From contig NZ_CP132480.1 of NCBI RefSeq assembly GCF_030770395.1, positions 3,749,072-3,813,071 of the forward strand: a DNA stretch of 64,000 nt, read 5' to 3'. Origin of the DNA: Telluria beijingensis (GTDB lineage: Bacteria; Pseudomonadota; Gammaproteobacteria; Burkholderiales; Burkholderiaceae_D). The notes under the pieces are model-generated. The model saw nothing but the letters and a program-made list of their open reading frames with translations. It was not told the DNA's origin and did not search any database. A program made the translations under genes and the position numbers. This document shows, piece by piece, positions 41,333 to 50,868 of this stretch. Position 1 is the stretch's first letter; every line of letters begins with the position of its first letter.

Positions 41333-42102
41333 CAGCCCCCTTTCTTGGAGAGCTTGCCCGGTTCGACGCCCAGCTGCTTGAGCTTGCGGTACAGGTGGGT
41401 GCGCTCGAGGCCGGTCTTCTCGGCCACGCGCGTCATGCTGCCGCCTTCGCGGCCCAGGTGGTGTTCGAAGTACATGCGCTCGAAGGCGTCGCGCGCTTCG
41501 CGCAGCGGCAGGTCGAAGGACAGCGTATAGCCAGTGCCCTCGCCTTGCGATACCGCATGCACCATGCGCGAGCCATTGGTCACGCCGAGGCCCAGGCCGG
41601 CGCCAGGCTGCGCACTCGGCGGCGCGAACATCGGTGCGCCGGGTTGCGAGATGGCGGCGATGCCCGCATCGCTTGCGGCCGGCGGCGCGCTCGGCGCGAT
41701 CGGCCGCGGCGGCGCCATCGGCGCGCGCGCCACCTCTTGTGCGCGGGTCAGGCCCTGCTGGACCGCCTTGAGCAGCTTTTGCAGGGCGATCGGCTTTTCA
41801 AGGAAATTCAGGGCCCCGATGCGGGTCGCCTCGACCGCGGTGTCGATGGTCGCATGGCCCGACATCATGATGACCGGCATCGTCAACAGGCCGTCGCGCT
41901 GCCATTCCTTGAGCAGGGTCACACCGTCGGTGTCCGGCATCCAGATATCGAGCAGCACCAGGTCTGGCGTCGCGGCCGCGCGCGCCTCGCGCGCCTGCTG
42001 CGCGTTCTCGGCCAGGGTGATGGCATGGCCTTCGTCGCCGAGAATCTCCGACAGGAGTTCGCGGATGCCCATTTCATCGTCAACTACGAGTATGTTCGCC
42101 AT
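41332..42102 (-). CDS. NtrX-like response regulator without AAA+ domain
   Basis: A 256-residue response regulator. The receiver has the acidic pair D8/D9, the phosphoacceptor D52 (LLDIWMPDTDG) and K103. A Pro/Ala-rich linker (about 125-190) leads to a Fis-type helix-turn-helix (about 215-250: MTRVAEKTGLERTHLYRKLKQL). Canonical NtrX has a sigma54-activating AAA+ ATPase in between; this one has none, so it would regulate by simple DNA binding. It follows ntrY by 91 bp. Confidence 0.88.
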   Translation of the reverse strand: MANILVVDDEMGIRELLSEILGDEGHAITLAENAQQAREARAAATPDLVLLDIWMPDTDGVTLLKEWQRDGLLTMPVIMMSGHATIDTAVEATRIGALNFLEKPIALQKLLKAVQQGLTRAQEVARAPMAPPRPIAPSAPPAASDAGIAAISQPGAPMFAPPSAQPGAGLGLGVTNGSRMVHAVSQGEGTGYTLSFDLPLREARDAFERMYFEHHLGREGGSMTRVAEKTGLERTHLYRKLKQLGVEPGKLSKKGG

Positions 42103-42193
42103 CGTTTTCTACCTTCCTGATCTTCTACCCGTCATGTGTGCAATTTTATAAGTTTTTTTGCACTTAAGCCAAGTTTGATGATGGGACTGGATG

Positions 42194-44485
42194 TCAGGCC
42201 AACTTTAACAGCAAAATCGACACCGCCGCGCCTGATCCATCCGGGCGGTTGCCGACGTCGATCCGGCCGCCGTGTTCGTCCACGATTTTCTTCACCATCG
42301 GAAGGCCGAGGCCGGTGCCGCGGGCCTTGGTGGTCACATACGGTTCGAAGGCGCGCGCCAGGATGCGCGGCGCGAAGCCGGGGCCGTTGTCGACGATGGC
42401 CAGGCGCACCGCGGTCCCGGCCAGGCCATCGGCGCCGGTGTAGTGGATCGCCTCGGTGCTCACGTCGACCCGCGGCGGCGGCGCATCCGGACCGCGGTCG
42501 ACCAGCGCATCCTGGGCGTTCTGCACCAGGTTGTGGATCACCTGGCGCAGCTGGGTGGCGTCGCCCATCACGCGCGGCAGGTTCGGCGCCAGGCTGGCGT
42601 GGATGATGTCGTGGCCGTCCTCGGCCAGGTAGAGATTCAGGATTTCGCCGATCAGGGCGTTCAGGTCGAGCTGGTCGAGCAGCGCCGGCGGCGTGCGCGC
42701 GTAGTCGCGGAAGTCGTCGACCATGCGCTTCATGGCGTCGACCTGGTTGACGATGGTGGTGGTGCCGCGCTTGAGCAGCTCGGCCTCTTTCGGCGGCAGG
42801 CTGTCCTCGAGCTTCATCTGCATGCGCTCGGCCGCCAGCTGGATCGGCGTGAGCGGGTTCTTGATCTCGTGCGCCAGGCGTCGCGCCACTTCACCCCAGG
42901 CCACCGAGCGCTGGGCCGTGATCACGTCCGAGATATCGTCGAACACCACGATGAAGCCGCTGTCGGCGCCGACCGGCAGGCGCGAGCCGCGCGCCAGCAG
43001 CACCAGGTCGTGTTCGTGCTCGTCGGCGCCCGGCTTGCGGTGCACGTCGCGCGGGATCTCGATCTGCTGCTGCCAGTGGGCGCGCTTGCGGCGTTCGGCG
43101 GCCGAGTGCGCGCTCTGGGCCGAGAAGGCGCGCGTGATGCAGTTCGAGAAGTGCTCCAGGCCCGCGATCTTCGCCAGCGGCCCGGCCATCGCGCCCGGCT
43201 CGACCTGCAGGATGCGGTAGGCGGCGTCGTTGGAATTGACCACCACGCCCTCGGCGTCGAGCACGATCACCCCGGCCGACATGTTCGCCAGCACCGACTC
43301 CAGGTGGGCCTTTGCGCTTTGCAGCGCGGCGCGGTTGCGCTCGACCGCGCTCCGGGCCTCGAACAGCTGGCCGGTCATGGCATTGAACGATTGGGTCAGC
43401 GTGCCCAGTTCGTCCCTGGTCTCGACGATCGGCCGCGGCGACAGGTCGCCCTCGGCCACCGCCTGCGTGCCTTCGGCCAGCACCAGCAGCGGCTGCGCCA
43501 GGTTGCTGGCGATCAGGAAGGCGCTGCCGACCGCGCCGAAGATCGCCAGCAGCAGGGTCAGGGTCAGCATCCCGATATACATCTTGCGCAGGCCGGTGCG
43601 CGCCTCGAGGCGCAGCCGGTATTCGCTGTAGGCCGAGCGCAGCACCTCGGCATTCGAGGCCAGGTTGACCGGCACCGATTGCAGCAGTTGCAGGTAGCGC
43701 TGCGGCGCGCCGGGCGGCTCGGGCACGGCCAGCACCACGCGCAGGCGCAGGCCGGTGACGGCGTCGAGCGCGCTCGAGACGCCATCCACCGCATCCTCGC
43801 CCAGGTCGCGGTCGACGCCACCTTCGGCCAGCGCATACCCGCCCGGCATGGCGGCGCTGCGCAGCATGCGTTCGTTGGGGGCGTCGGCCGCGAGGTTGGC
43901 GCCGCGGTCTTCGAGGGCCGCGGCCAGTACCGCCCCCTTCTCGTCGACCAGCATCGCGCTTTGCAGGCCGCTGGTATCGGCCAGCAGGCGCGCCAGCACC
44001 GGCTGCGCGCTCATGTCGCCCTGCCCGGCCAGGGTTGCGGCGGCGGTTTGCGCGGTGGCGCCCAGTTCAGCCAGCGATTCGTCGAGCGCCGCGCGGCCCA
44101 GGTTCAGGCCCGACTCGATGGCCGACTCGATCTTGACGTCGAACCAGGAATCGATCGAATGGGAGACGAAATTGACCGACACCATGAAGATGACGACACC
44201 CGGCAGGATGCCGATGCCGGCGAACAGCAGCACCAGCCTGGCCATCAGGCGCGAGCCGAACTTGCCGGCCTTGTGTCGCGAATACAGGCGGCCCAGCGCG
44301 ACCGCGACGAAGGCCAGCAGCACGAAGGCGACGGCGCCGATCAGGCCGATCAGCCAGCCGTAGTAGCGGCCGAGGAATTCGGAATTGGCCGAGGCCGATG
44401 CGAGCAGGAACAGCAGGATGCACACCACCGCGCAGCCCACGATGAGGGCGTAGCGCAAGACCTGGTTGACCGGTCTACTCTGCAC
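42194..44485 (-). CDS. NtrY-like membrane sensor histidine kinase
   Basis: A 763-residue kinase. Two membrane helices lie near 10-32 and 40-65, with another near 85-105, then a periplasmic region and a fourth helix near 305-330. HAMP and PAS domains follow (PRPIVETRDELGTLTQSFNAM and LDAEGVVVNSNDAAY). The phosphoacceptor histidine is in RRLAHEIKNPLTPIQLAAERM, with N-box LVQNAQDAL and G-boxes DNGPGFA and GTGLGLPMVKKI. It overlaps DUF4390 by 11 bp, which couples the two. Cognate regulator is the downstream NtrX-like protein. Confidence 0.93.
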   Translation of the reverse strand: MQSRPVNQVLRYALIVGCAVVCILLFLLASASANSEFLGRYYGWLIGLIGAVAFVLLAFVAVALGRLYSRHKAGKFGSRLMARLVLLFAGIGILPGVVIFMVSVNFVSHSIDSWFDVKIESAIESGLNLGRAALDESLAELGATAQTAAATLAGQGDMSAQPVLARLLADTSGLQSAMLVDEKGAVLAAALEDRGANLAADAPNERMLRSAAMPGGYALAEGGVDRDLGEDAVDGVSSALDAVTGLRLRVVLAVPEPPGAPQRYLQLLQSVPVNLASNAEVLRSAYSEYRLRLEARTGLRKMYIGMLTLTLLLAIFGAVGSAFLIASNLAQPLLVLAEGTQAVAEGDLSPRPIVETRDELGTLTQSFNAMTGQLFEARSAVERNRAALQSAKAHLESVLANMSAGVIVLDAEGVVVNSNDAAYRILQVEPGAMAGPLAKIAGLEHFSNCITRAFSAQSAHSAAERRKRAHWQQQIEIPRDVHRKPGADEHEHDLVLLARGSRLPVGADSGFIVVFDDISDVITAQRSVAWGEVARRLAHEIKNPLTPIQLAAERMQMKLEDSLPPKEAELLKRGTTTIVNQVDAMKRMVDDFRDYARTPPALLDQLDLNALIGEILNLYLAEDGHDIIHASLAPNLPRVMGDATQLRQVIHNLVQNAQDALVDRGPDAPPPRVDVSTEAIHYTGADGLAGTAVRLAIVDNGPGFAPRILARAFEPYVTTKARGTGLGLPMVKKIVDEHGGRIDVGNRPDGSGAAVSILLLKLA

Positions 44486-45050
44486 GATAGGTAAAGGTCT
44501 TCCGGCTGGAGGTCAGGCGCCAGTCGGAATCGTTGAAGGCGTTGACCTGCAGCGGTTTCTGCAGGTATTCGCGGTCCATGTACATGCGCAGCGAGACTTC
44601 ATAGACCTCGCCCGGCTTGAGCTTGCCCTTGGGGGCGATCAGCCAGCGCGTCGGCCGGCGCACCATGAACATCGCGTCCTCGAAGGTCTGGAAGCGTTCC
44701 TGGAACGCGCCGACCACCATCACGTAATACTGGCGCGTCAGCACGTCGTAGGAGATGCGGATGGTGCGCTTGGCGGACACGGCGCGCTCGTCGCGCCACC
44801 ACCAGCGGGGTCGCACCAGCTCGATCTCGGTGGTGAAATGCAGTTGCACGCCGTGCTGGAGCGCGTCCCGCAGGCCGCTGTTGAGCTCGAAATCGTAGAC
44901 CGTGTTGAGCCGGTAGCCGTCGTCGCTGGATTCGATCGCGGCCCGGCTGATCTCGATGCCATCGGCCGCCCAGGCCTGTGCGGACGCAGCGACGCACGCA
45001 AGCGCCAGCATCAGCTGGCAGGCGAGGAGGCGTAAAAATCGTAACGTCAC
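44475..45050 (-). CDS. DUF4390 exported protein
   Basis: A 191-residue exported protein with a signal peptide (MTLRFLRLLACQLMLALACVAA, cleaved near AWA). The body is beta-rich (ISRAAIESSDDGYRLNTVYDF, RPRWWWRDERAV, TIRISYDVLTRQYYV). It matches the DUF4390 family, conserved between rsmB and ntrY in betaproteobacteria. It overlaps ntrY by 11 bp and follows rsmB by 42 bp. Function unknown; periplasmic location near a sensor kinase is suggestive. Confidence 0.9.
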   Translation of the reverse strand: MTLRFLRLLACQLMLALACVAASAQAWAADGIEISRAAIESSDDGYRLNTVYDFELNSGLRDALQHGVQLHFTTEIELVRPRWWWRDERAVSAKRTIRISYDVLTRQYYVMVVGAFQERFQTFEDAMFMVRRPTRWLIAPKGKLKPGEVYEVSLRMYMDREYLQKPLQVNAFNDSDWRLTSSRKTFTYRAE

Positions 45051-45092
45051 GGGTGAGCCGGGGCCTTAAAAAATGCGCGTAGTAGTAAAAAC

Positions 45093-46721
45093 TTACGCCG
45101 CTTTCTTCTGGAACAGGGCGTAGAACAAACCGTCATGATCCTGTCCGGCGCCGCCCAGCGGCAGGAGTTGGCCTGGCGCGTCGAGGCGGACCGCGTCATG
45201 GCGAGCCGCGAAAGCGGCTGCCTGCGCCTCCGATTCCTGGGGCCAGAGCGAACATGTCACGAACAGCAATTTACCATCGGGCAGCAACATCTGCCAAAGA
45301 TTGTCGAGTATTTTGGAAGAAAGTGTTGCAAGTTGGGATGTATCCGACTTGCGGCGCAGCCAGCGGATATCCGGGTGGCGGCGCACGATGCCCGAGGCGG
45401 TGCACGGCACGTCGGCCAGGATACGGTCGTATTGACGGCCATCCCACCAGTCGCGGCTGCCCGCGTCGGCGGCCAGCAGGGTCGCATCCAGGCCCAGGCG
45501 GCCCAGGTTGTCGCCCACCCGCGCCAGGCGCGCCGGATCGGCGTCGACCGAAGTCAGCTGCACGTCGGCCGTCTCGAGGATGTGGCCGCTCTTGCCGCCG
45601 GGGGCGGCGCAGGCGTCCAGCACGCGCATGCCGTCGCGCAGGTCGAGCAGCGGCGCGGCCAGCTGGGCGCCGGCATCCTGGACCGACACCACGCCTTCGG
45701 CAAAGCCCGGGATCTGGGCCACGTTGATGGCCTGCGCCAGGCGCACCGCGCCCGGGCCCACCTGCTCGGCCTGCAGGCCGGCGTCACTCAGGGTTTGCAA
45801 GTAAGCGCCAACATCGCTCTTGCGCGCGTTGACGCGCAGGGTCAGCGGCGGATGCACGTTGCCGGCCGCGAGCACCGCTTCCCAGTCGCGCGGATAGGCC
45901 GCGCGCATGGTGTCGATCCACCATTGCGGATAGTTGAAACGCGCCAGCGGCTCGCGCAGGGCCTCTTCGACCAGCCCGGCGCGCTCGCGCAGGAAGCGCC
46001 GCAGCACGGCATTGACCATGGCCTTGGCATGGGCGAAATCGGGGTGGGCCGCAGCCGCGCTGACGGCCTGGTCGACCACGGTGAAGGCCTCGTAAGGGGC
46101 CGGCTGGCCCTCGGGCGTGTCGAGCAGGCTCAGGGCGGCCGCCAGCAGGCCGGCCAGCATCGGCGGCTCGGGCGCCTTGCTGGTCATGAGGCCCAGCAGG
46201 GTCTCGCTGCGGCCCAGCTGGCGCATGGTGCGGTAGGCGATGTCCTGGATCGCGCCGCGCGCCTGGGGCGTGGCGTCATAGGCGGCGAAGACGCCGGCCA
46301 GGGCCTGCGGCAGCGCGCTGCCGGCGCGCACGCGCGCCACCGCGTTGGCGGCGCCCAGCAGCGCCAGCGCCAGCGAGTCGGATTTCAGGTCGGGACGGAA
46401 GTCGCGCTGGGGGGCGACCTTCACTTCGTGGCTCTGCCGCAGGCGCGGGGCCGCGGTATCTTCACGCGCTTCACGCTGAGCGCGCGCCTGGTGGCCGGGG
46501 AAATCGCCGCCCTGCACCCGCGGCGGCTTGCCGACCGGGCGCTGGTCGGGGTTGCCGGGACGCGGCTGGCCGGTGGCGCCCGGACCCGGCTTGCCATGAC
46601 CGCCCTGCCCCCGCGCCGGGCCGGCCGCGGCCGGATTGCGGCCGACCTTGCCCGTGGCGCGGCGGTCGGCCGCGGGCCCGGTCTTGGGTTTCAGGGAGAG
46701 CGTTGGACGCTTGTCAGTCAT
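45093..46721 (-). CDS. rsmB: RsmB, 16S rRNA m5C967 methyltransferase, with basic N-terminal extension
   Basis: Methylates C967 of 16S rRNA. The 542-residue protein is longer than E. coli RsmB (about 429) because of a 110-residue Gly/Pro/Arg/Lys-rich N-terminal extension (MTDKRPTLSLKPKTG...). The NusB-like region follows (about 115-260), then the SAM-binding DACAAPGGKSGHI and the catalytic DVPCTASGIVRRHPDIRW. A second Cys is in FVTCSLWPQESEAQ. It is the first gene of the rsmB-DUF4390-ntrY-ntrX unit, divergent from argS. Confidence 0.93.
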   Translation of the reverse strand: MTDKRPTLSLKPKTGPAADRRATGKVGRNPAAAGPARGQGGHGKPGPGATGQPRPGNPDQRPVGKPPRVQGGDFPGHQARAQREAREDTAAPRLRQSHEVKVAPQRDFRPDLKSDSLALALLGAANAVARVRAGSALPQALAGVFAAYDATPQARGAIQDIAYRTMRQLGRSETLLGLMTSKAPEPPMLAGLLAAALSLLDTPEGQPAPYEAFTVVDQAVSAAAAHPDFAHAKAMVNAVLRRFLRERAGLVEEALREPLARFNYPQWWIDTMRAAYPRDWEAVLAAGNVHPPLTLRVNARKSDVGAYLQTLSDAGLQAEQVGPGAVRLAQAINVAQIPGFAEGVVSVQDAGAQLAAPLLDLRDGMRVLDACAAPGGKSGHILETADVQLTSVDADPARLARVGDNLGRLGLDATLLAADAGSRDWWDGRQYDRILADVPCTASGIVRRHPDIRWLRRKSDTSQLATLSSKILDNLWQMLLPDGKLLFVTCSLWPQESEAQAAAFAARHDAVRLDAPGQLLPLGGAGQDHDGLFYALFQKKAA

Positions 46722-46845
46722 GGCGAATAAAATGTTGCGAAAATGGGCTCCCATTGTAACGGTTATGCCTTTGGCGACGCTTAATATGGTTGTCGGACCG
46801 CCAAGGACGAACGCCGCAGGCCGCCAAAGCGTGGCATCAAACTAG

Positions 46846-46851
46846 TATAAT
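46846..46851 (+). promoter_or_regulatory. Probable -10 box for argS
   Basis: A perfect TATAAT lies 62 bp before the argS start in the divergent rsmB/argS spacer. A -35 box is not clear. Confidence 0.5.
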
Positions 46852-46912
46852 GACGGCTGTTTGCCTGTTCAGCAGGCACCGTCTATTGCACCTACCATTT
46901 TCGACCATTCCC

Positions 46913-48625
46913 ATGCTCGCCCAACAAAAACAACAAATCGTTGCCCTGTTCCAGGCAGCCCTCGCCCCGATCGTCGCCGACAGCGGCCTCACCCCCAATG
47001 TGGTGCTGGAACGTCCGCGCGATCCTTCGCACGGCGACATCGCCTGCAATATCGCCATGCAGCTGGCCAAGCCGCTCAAGACCAATCCGCGCGAACTGGC
47101 TACCCGCCTGGTCGCCGCGCTGCAGGCAGAACCCGGCGCGCAAGGCTTGATCGAATCGCTGGACATCGCTGGCCCCGGCTTCATCAACCTGCGCGTGGCC
47201 GCCGCCGCCAAGCAGTCGGTGGTGCGCAGCGTGCTGGAGCAAGGCGAGGCCTTCGGCCGCGCCGGCGCCGCCAGCGGCCACCACGCGATCATCGAATTCG
47301 TCTCGGCCAACCCGACCGGCCCGCTGCACGTCGGCCACGGCCGCCAGGCTGCGCTGGGCGATGCACTGTCGTCGCTGTTCGAATCGCAGGGCATCGAAGT
47401 CACCCGCGAGTTCTACTACAACGACGCCGGCGTCCAGATCGCCACCCTCGCCACCTCGGTGCAGGCGCGCGCGCGCGGCTTCAAGCCGGGCGACGCCGAA
47501 TGGCCCGAGTCAGCCTATAACGGCGACTACATCGCCGACATCGCGGCCGACTTCCTGGCGCAAAAGACCGTGTCGGCCAGCGATGGCGCACCGGCCACCG
47601 CCAGCGGCGACGTGGAAGACATCGAATCGATCCGCCGCTTCGCCGTGACCTACCTGCGCAACGAGCAGGACCAGGATCTTCAAGCGTTCGGGGTCAAGTT
47701 CGACAATTACTACCTGGAGTCGTCGCTGTACGCCGACGGCAAGGTGGAAAGCGCGGTGCAGGCCCTGGTCGACGCCGGCAAGACGTATGAAGACGGCGGC
47801 GCCCTGTGGCTCAAGACCACCGACTACGGCGACGACAAGGACCGCGTGATGCGCAAGTCCGACGGCACCTACACCTATTTCGTGCCCGACGTCGCCTACC
47901 ATATGCAGAAATTCCGCCGCGGCTTCGACCAGGCGATCAATATCCAGGGCAGCGACCACCACGGCACCATCGCGCGCGTGCGCGCCGGCCTGCAGGCGGT
48001 GAACATCGGCATCCCGCAGGGCTACCCGGACTACGTGCTGCACAAGATGGTCACCGTGATGAAGAACGGCGAAGAGGTCAAGATCTCCAAGCGCGCCGGT
48101 TCCTACGTCACCGTGCGCGACCTGATCGAATGGTCGGGCAATGGCGACGTCACGCGCGGCCGCGACGCCGTGCGTTTCTTCCTGATCTCGCGCAAGGCCG
48201 ACACCGAGTTCGTGTTCGACGTTGACGTCGCCCTCGCGACCAATGACGAAAACCCGGTCTACTACGTGCAGTACGCCCACGCGCGCATCTGCTCGGCGCT
48301 GGCCAACTGGGGCGGCGACGTCGCCACCCTGGCCACGGTGGACCTGTCGCCGCTGACCGAGCCGCACGAGTCGCAGCTGCTGGCCAAGCTGGCGGCCTAC
48401 CCGGAGATGCTGCAGCGCGCCCAGGCCGAACTCGGCCCGCACCAGGTCGCGTTCTACCTGCGCGAACTGGCCGGCGAACTGCACAGCTATTATTTCGCGC
48501 ACAAGTGGCTGCTCGACGACGACGAAGCGCTCAAGCTGGCCCGCCTGGCGCTGGCCGCCGCCACCCGCCAGGTGCTGCGCAACGGCCTGGCCCTGATCGG
48601 CGTCTCGGCGCCGGACAAGATGTAA
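46913..48625 (+). CDS. argS: ArgS, arginyl-tRNA synthetase
   Basis: Class I synthetase, 570 residues, from ATG 46913 ([13 protein letters not shown]). The N-terminal Add-1 domain (about 1-115) is present. HIGH-type signature is HVGH in [20 protein letters not shown]. The KMSKS position reads KISKR ([15 protein letters not shown]), normal for many ArgRS. The C-terminal DALR anticodon domain spans about 450-570. It is divergent from rsmB and leads a plus-strand run. Confidence 0.97.
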   Translation: MLAQQKQQIVALFQAALAPIVADSGLTPNVVLERPRDPSHGDIACNIAMQLAKPLKTNPRELATRLVAALQAEPGAQGLIESLDIAGPGFINLRVAAAAKQSVVRSVLEQGEAFGRAGAASGHHAIIEFVSANPTGPLHVGHGRQAALGDALSSLFESQGIEVTREFYYNDAGVQIATLATSVQARARGFKPGDAEWPESAYNGDYIADIAADFLAQKTVSASDGAPATASGDVEDIESIRRFAVTYLRNEQDQDLQAFGVKFDNYYLESSLYADGKVESAVQALVDAGKTYEDGGALWLKTTDYGDDKDRVMRKSDGTYTYFVPDVAYHMQKFRRGFDQAINIQGSDHHGTIARVRAGLQAVNIGIPQGYPDYVLHKMVTVMKNGEEVKISKRAGSYVTVRDLIEWSGNGDVTRGRDAVRFFLISRKADTEFVFDVDVALATNDENPVYYVQYAHARICSALANWGGDVATLATVDLSPLTEPHESQLLAKLAAYPEMLQRAQAELGPHQVAFYLRELAGELHSYYFAHKWLLDDDEALKLARLALAAATRQVLRNGLALIGVSAPDKM

Positions 48626-48651
48626 GCAACCGCCAACCTACAGAAAGCGTC

Positions 48652-49317
48652 ATGACCGTCATCCGTTCCTTTTCCCCGTTGCGCCAACGCGGCAGCACCC
48701 TGACCGGCATCATCATCGGCCTGATCATCGGGCTGGGCATCGCGGTGGCGGTCGCGCTCGTGATCACCAAGGGCGCCTCGCCGTTCACCGATCGTTCCAA
48801 CAAGATGGGCCGCCCGGCCGACCTCGAGCCGAGCCAGGCGTCCGATCCCAACAAGCCGATGTACGGCAACCGGGCCCCGGTGCCGCAGGCGCCGCCGGCC
48901 CAGCCGAGCGCACCGGCGGCCACGCCCACGCCCACGCCTTCTTCCCAGCAGCAGCCCGATGCCGACCCGCTGGGCGCCGCCATCGCCGGCATGCAGGAAC
49001 CGCGCCCGAGCGCGCCGCCACCGCCGCCAGCCCCGGTCAACACGGCCGCCCCCGCCCCTGGCGCGGCGGCCGTGACCGACGGTTATATCTATTACCTGCA
49101 GGCCGGCGCCTTCCGCGAGATGTCGGACGCCGAAAACACCCGCGCCAAGCTGGCCCTGCTCGGCTTCGAGGCCGCGATCACCGACCGCAGCACCGACAGC
49201 GGCGTGCTGCACCGCGTGCGGGTCGGCCCCTACACGCAGGTCGAAGCCGTCAACAAGGCGCGCGCCAAGCTGCTCGACAGCGGCATCGACGTCGCCATCG
49301 TGCGCAACCAGCGCTGA
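48652..49317 (+). CDS. SPOR domain-containing membrane protein
   Basis: A 221-residue protein: N-terminal cytoplasmic stretch, one membrane helix near 18-40 (TGIIIGLIIGLGIAVAVALVI), a Pro/Ala-rich linker (about 60-140, PPAQPSAPAATPTPTP), and a C-terminal SPOR domain (about 145-221, YIYYLQAGAFREMSDAENTR). SPOR domains bind denuded peptidoglycan at the septum, and this layout resembles FtsN. It follows argS by 26 bp and precedes an SDR gene, and is commonly found at this place in betaproteobacteria. Confidence 0.92.
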   Translation: MTVIRSFSPLRQRGSTLTGIIIGLIIGLGIAVAVALVITKGASPFTDRSNKMGRPADLEPSQASDPNKPMYGNRAPVPQAPPAQPSAPAATPTPTPSSQQQPDADPLGAAIAGMQEPRPSAPPPPPAPVNTAAPAPGAAAVTDGYIYYLQAGAFREMSDAENTRAKLALLGFEAAITDRSTDSGVLHRVRVGPYTQVEAVNKARAKLLDSGIDVAIVRNQR

Positions 49318-49324
49318 CCGCGGC

Positions 49325-50107
49325 ATGACGCGGCGGCCGGAGCGCGTCTTCATCACCGGCGCCTCGAGCGGCATCGGCGCCGCCCTGGCGCGCGAGTACG
49401 CCGCGCGCGGCGCCACCCTCGGCCTGCTGGCGCGAAGGCAGGACCACCTGGTGGCGCTGGCCGCCTCGTTGCCCAATCCCGAACGCCATCACATTTATTC
49501 GGTCGACGTGCTCGATCGCGAAGCGTTGACGGCCGCCGCGCATGACTTCGTCGCTCATGGCGGCGCCGACATCGTCATCGCCAGCGCCGGCATCTCGCAC
49601 GGCACGCTCACCGACCGCGCGGCCGACCTGGCCGTGTTCGACGCCGTGTTCGCGACCAACGTCAACGCCACGGTCGCTACCTTCGCGCCCTTCATCGGCG
49701 CCATGCGGCAGCAGGCGACGCCCTGCCGCCTGGTGGGCATCGGCAGCGTGGCGGGCATCCGCGGCATGCGCGGCGCCGGCGCCTATTGCGCCAGCAAGGC
49801 CGCGGTCCACAGCTATTGCGAGGCGCTGCGGCTCGAACTGCGCGGCTCGAACATCCGGGTGGTAACCATCGCCCCCGGTTATATCGCCACCCCCATGACC
49901 AGCAAAAACCGTTTTCCCATGCCCTTCCTGATGCCCGCCGAGCGCTTCGCGGCGCACGCCGTCGCCGCCATCGCGCGCGGCGACAGCTACCGCGTGCTGC
50001 CGTGGCAGATGGGCGTCGTGGCCAGGCTGCTGCGCCTGCTGCCGAACTTCGTGTTCGACCGCCTGTTCGCGCGCGCGCCGACCAAGCAGCGCCAGGGGGA
50101 AGCATGA
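49325..50107 (+). CDS. Short-chain dehydrogenase/reductase
   Basis: A 260-residue SDR. The cofactor-binding TGASSGIG is at the N-terminus (about 11-18), the catalytic Ser in IGSVAGIRG, and the YxxxK pair in YCASKAAV. The NAG-type stability motif is replaced by ASAGIS. There is a C-terminal basic/hydrophobic segment (VARLLRLLPNFVFDRLF), as in membrane-associated SDRs. It is 7 bp after the SPOR gene and overlaps birA by 4 bp (ATGA). Substrate not known. Confidence 0.92.
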   Translation: MTRRPERVFITGASSGIGAALAREYAARGATLGLLARRQDHLVALAASLPNPERHHIYSVDVLDREALTAAAHDFVAHGGADIVIASAGISHGTLTDRAADLAVFDAVFATNVNATVATFAPFIGAMRQQATPCRLVGIGSVAGIRGMRGAGAYCASKAAVHSYCEALRLELRGSNIRVVTIAPGYIATPMTSKNRFPMPFLMPAERFAAHAVAAIARGDSYRVLPWQMGVVARLLRLLPNFVFDRLFARAPTKQRQGEA

Positions 50108-50868
50108 AGGCCGACGCCATCCGCGCCCTGTCGACCGCCGGGGTGGCGGTGGAAGTGGTGGCGCAGACCGGTTCCACCAATGCCGACCTGCTGGCGCGCG
50201 CCGCTTCGCTGGACTCGCCGCTGCTGCTGGTGGCCGAACACCAGACCGCCGGGCGCGGGCGCGCCGGCCGCAGCTGGCTGTCGTCGCCCGAGGGCTCGCT
50301 GACCTTTTCGCTGGCCTGGAAATTCGATGGCGGCCCGCAGCTTCTGACCGGCCTGCCGCTGGCGATCGGCGTGGCGCTGGCCGAGGCGCTCGGCGCGCTG
50401 GGCCAGCCGGTGCAATTGAAATGGCCGAACGACCTGCTCAAGGATGGCGACAAGCTGGCCGGCATCCTGGTCGAGACCCAGGCGGCGCCCGGCGGCGGCA
50501 CCTGGACCGTGATCGGCATCGGCCTGAACCTCCTGATGCCGGACGAGATGGAAACGCGGCTGGGCCGCAGCGCCGCCGGCCTGCCCTGGCTGGCGCGCAT
50601 GGAACGCGACGCCCTGATGGCGGCCCTGCTCGACGGCCTGGCCGCGGCCTTGCGCGAATTCGCCGCACGCGGCTTCGCGGCCTTCGCCGCGCGCTGGAAC
50701 CTGCGCCACGCCTGGCAGGGCGAGACCGTGGTCTTGCTGGACAACGGCGTCGTGCGCCACGAGGGCCGAGCGGCCGGCGTCGACGACAGCGGCCGCCTGC
50801 TGCTCGACACCATGGAAGGACGCATCGCCATCATGGCCGGCGATGTGTCGCTGCGGGTGAAGGCATGA
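50104..50868 (+). CDS. birA: BirA-type biotin--protein ligase, no regulatory HTH
   Basis: Attaches biotin to carrier proteins such as AccB. The 254-residue protein starts directly with the catalytic domain: AQTGSTNADLL, the biotinyl-AMP site TAGRGRAGRSWLSS and KWPNDLL. The C-terminal SH3-like domain follows (about 200-254). The N-terminal helix-turn-helix of E. coli BirA is absent, so it is a monofunctional ligase and does not regulate bio genes. It overlaps SDR upstream and coaX downstream by 4 bp each. Confidence 0.95.
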   Translation: MKADAIRALSTAGVAVEVVAQTGSTNADLLARAASLDSPLLLVAEHQTAGRGRAGRSWLSSPEGSLTFSLAWKFDGGPQLLTGLPLAIGVALAEALGALGQPVQLKWPNDLLKDGDKLAGILVETQAAPGGGTWTVIGIGLNLLMPDEMETRLGRSAAGLPWLARMERDALMAALLDGLAAALREFAARGFAAFAARWNLRHAWQGETVVLLDNGVVRHEGRAAGVDDSGRLLLDTMEGRIAIMAGDVSLRVKA

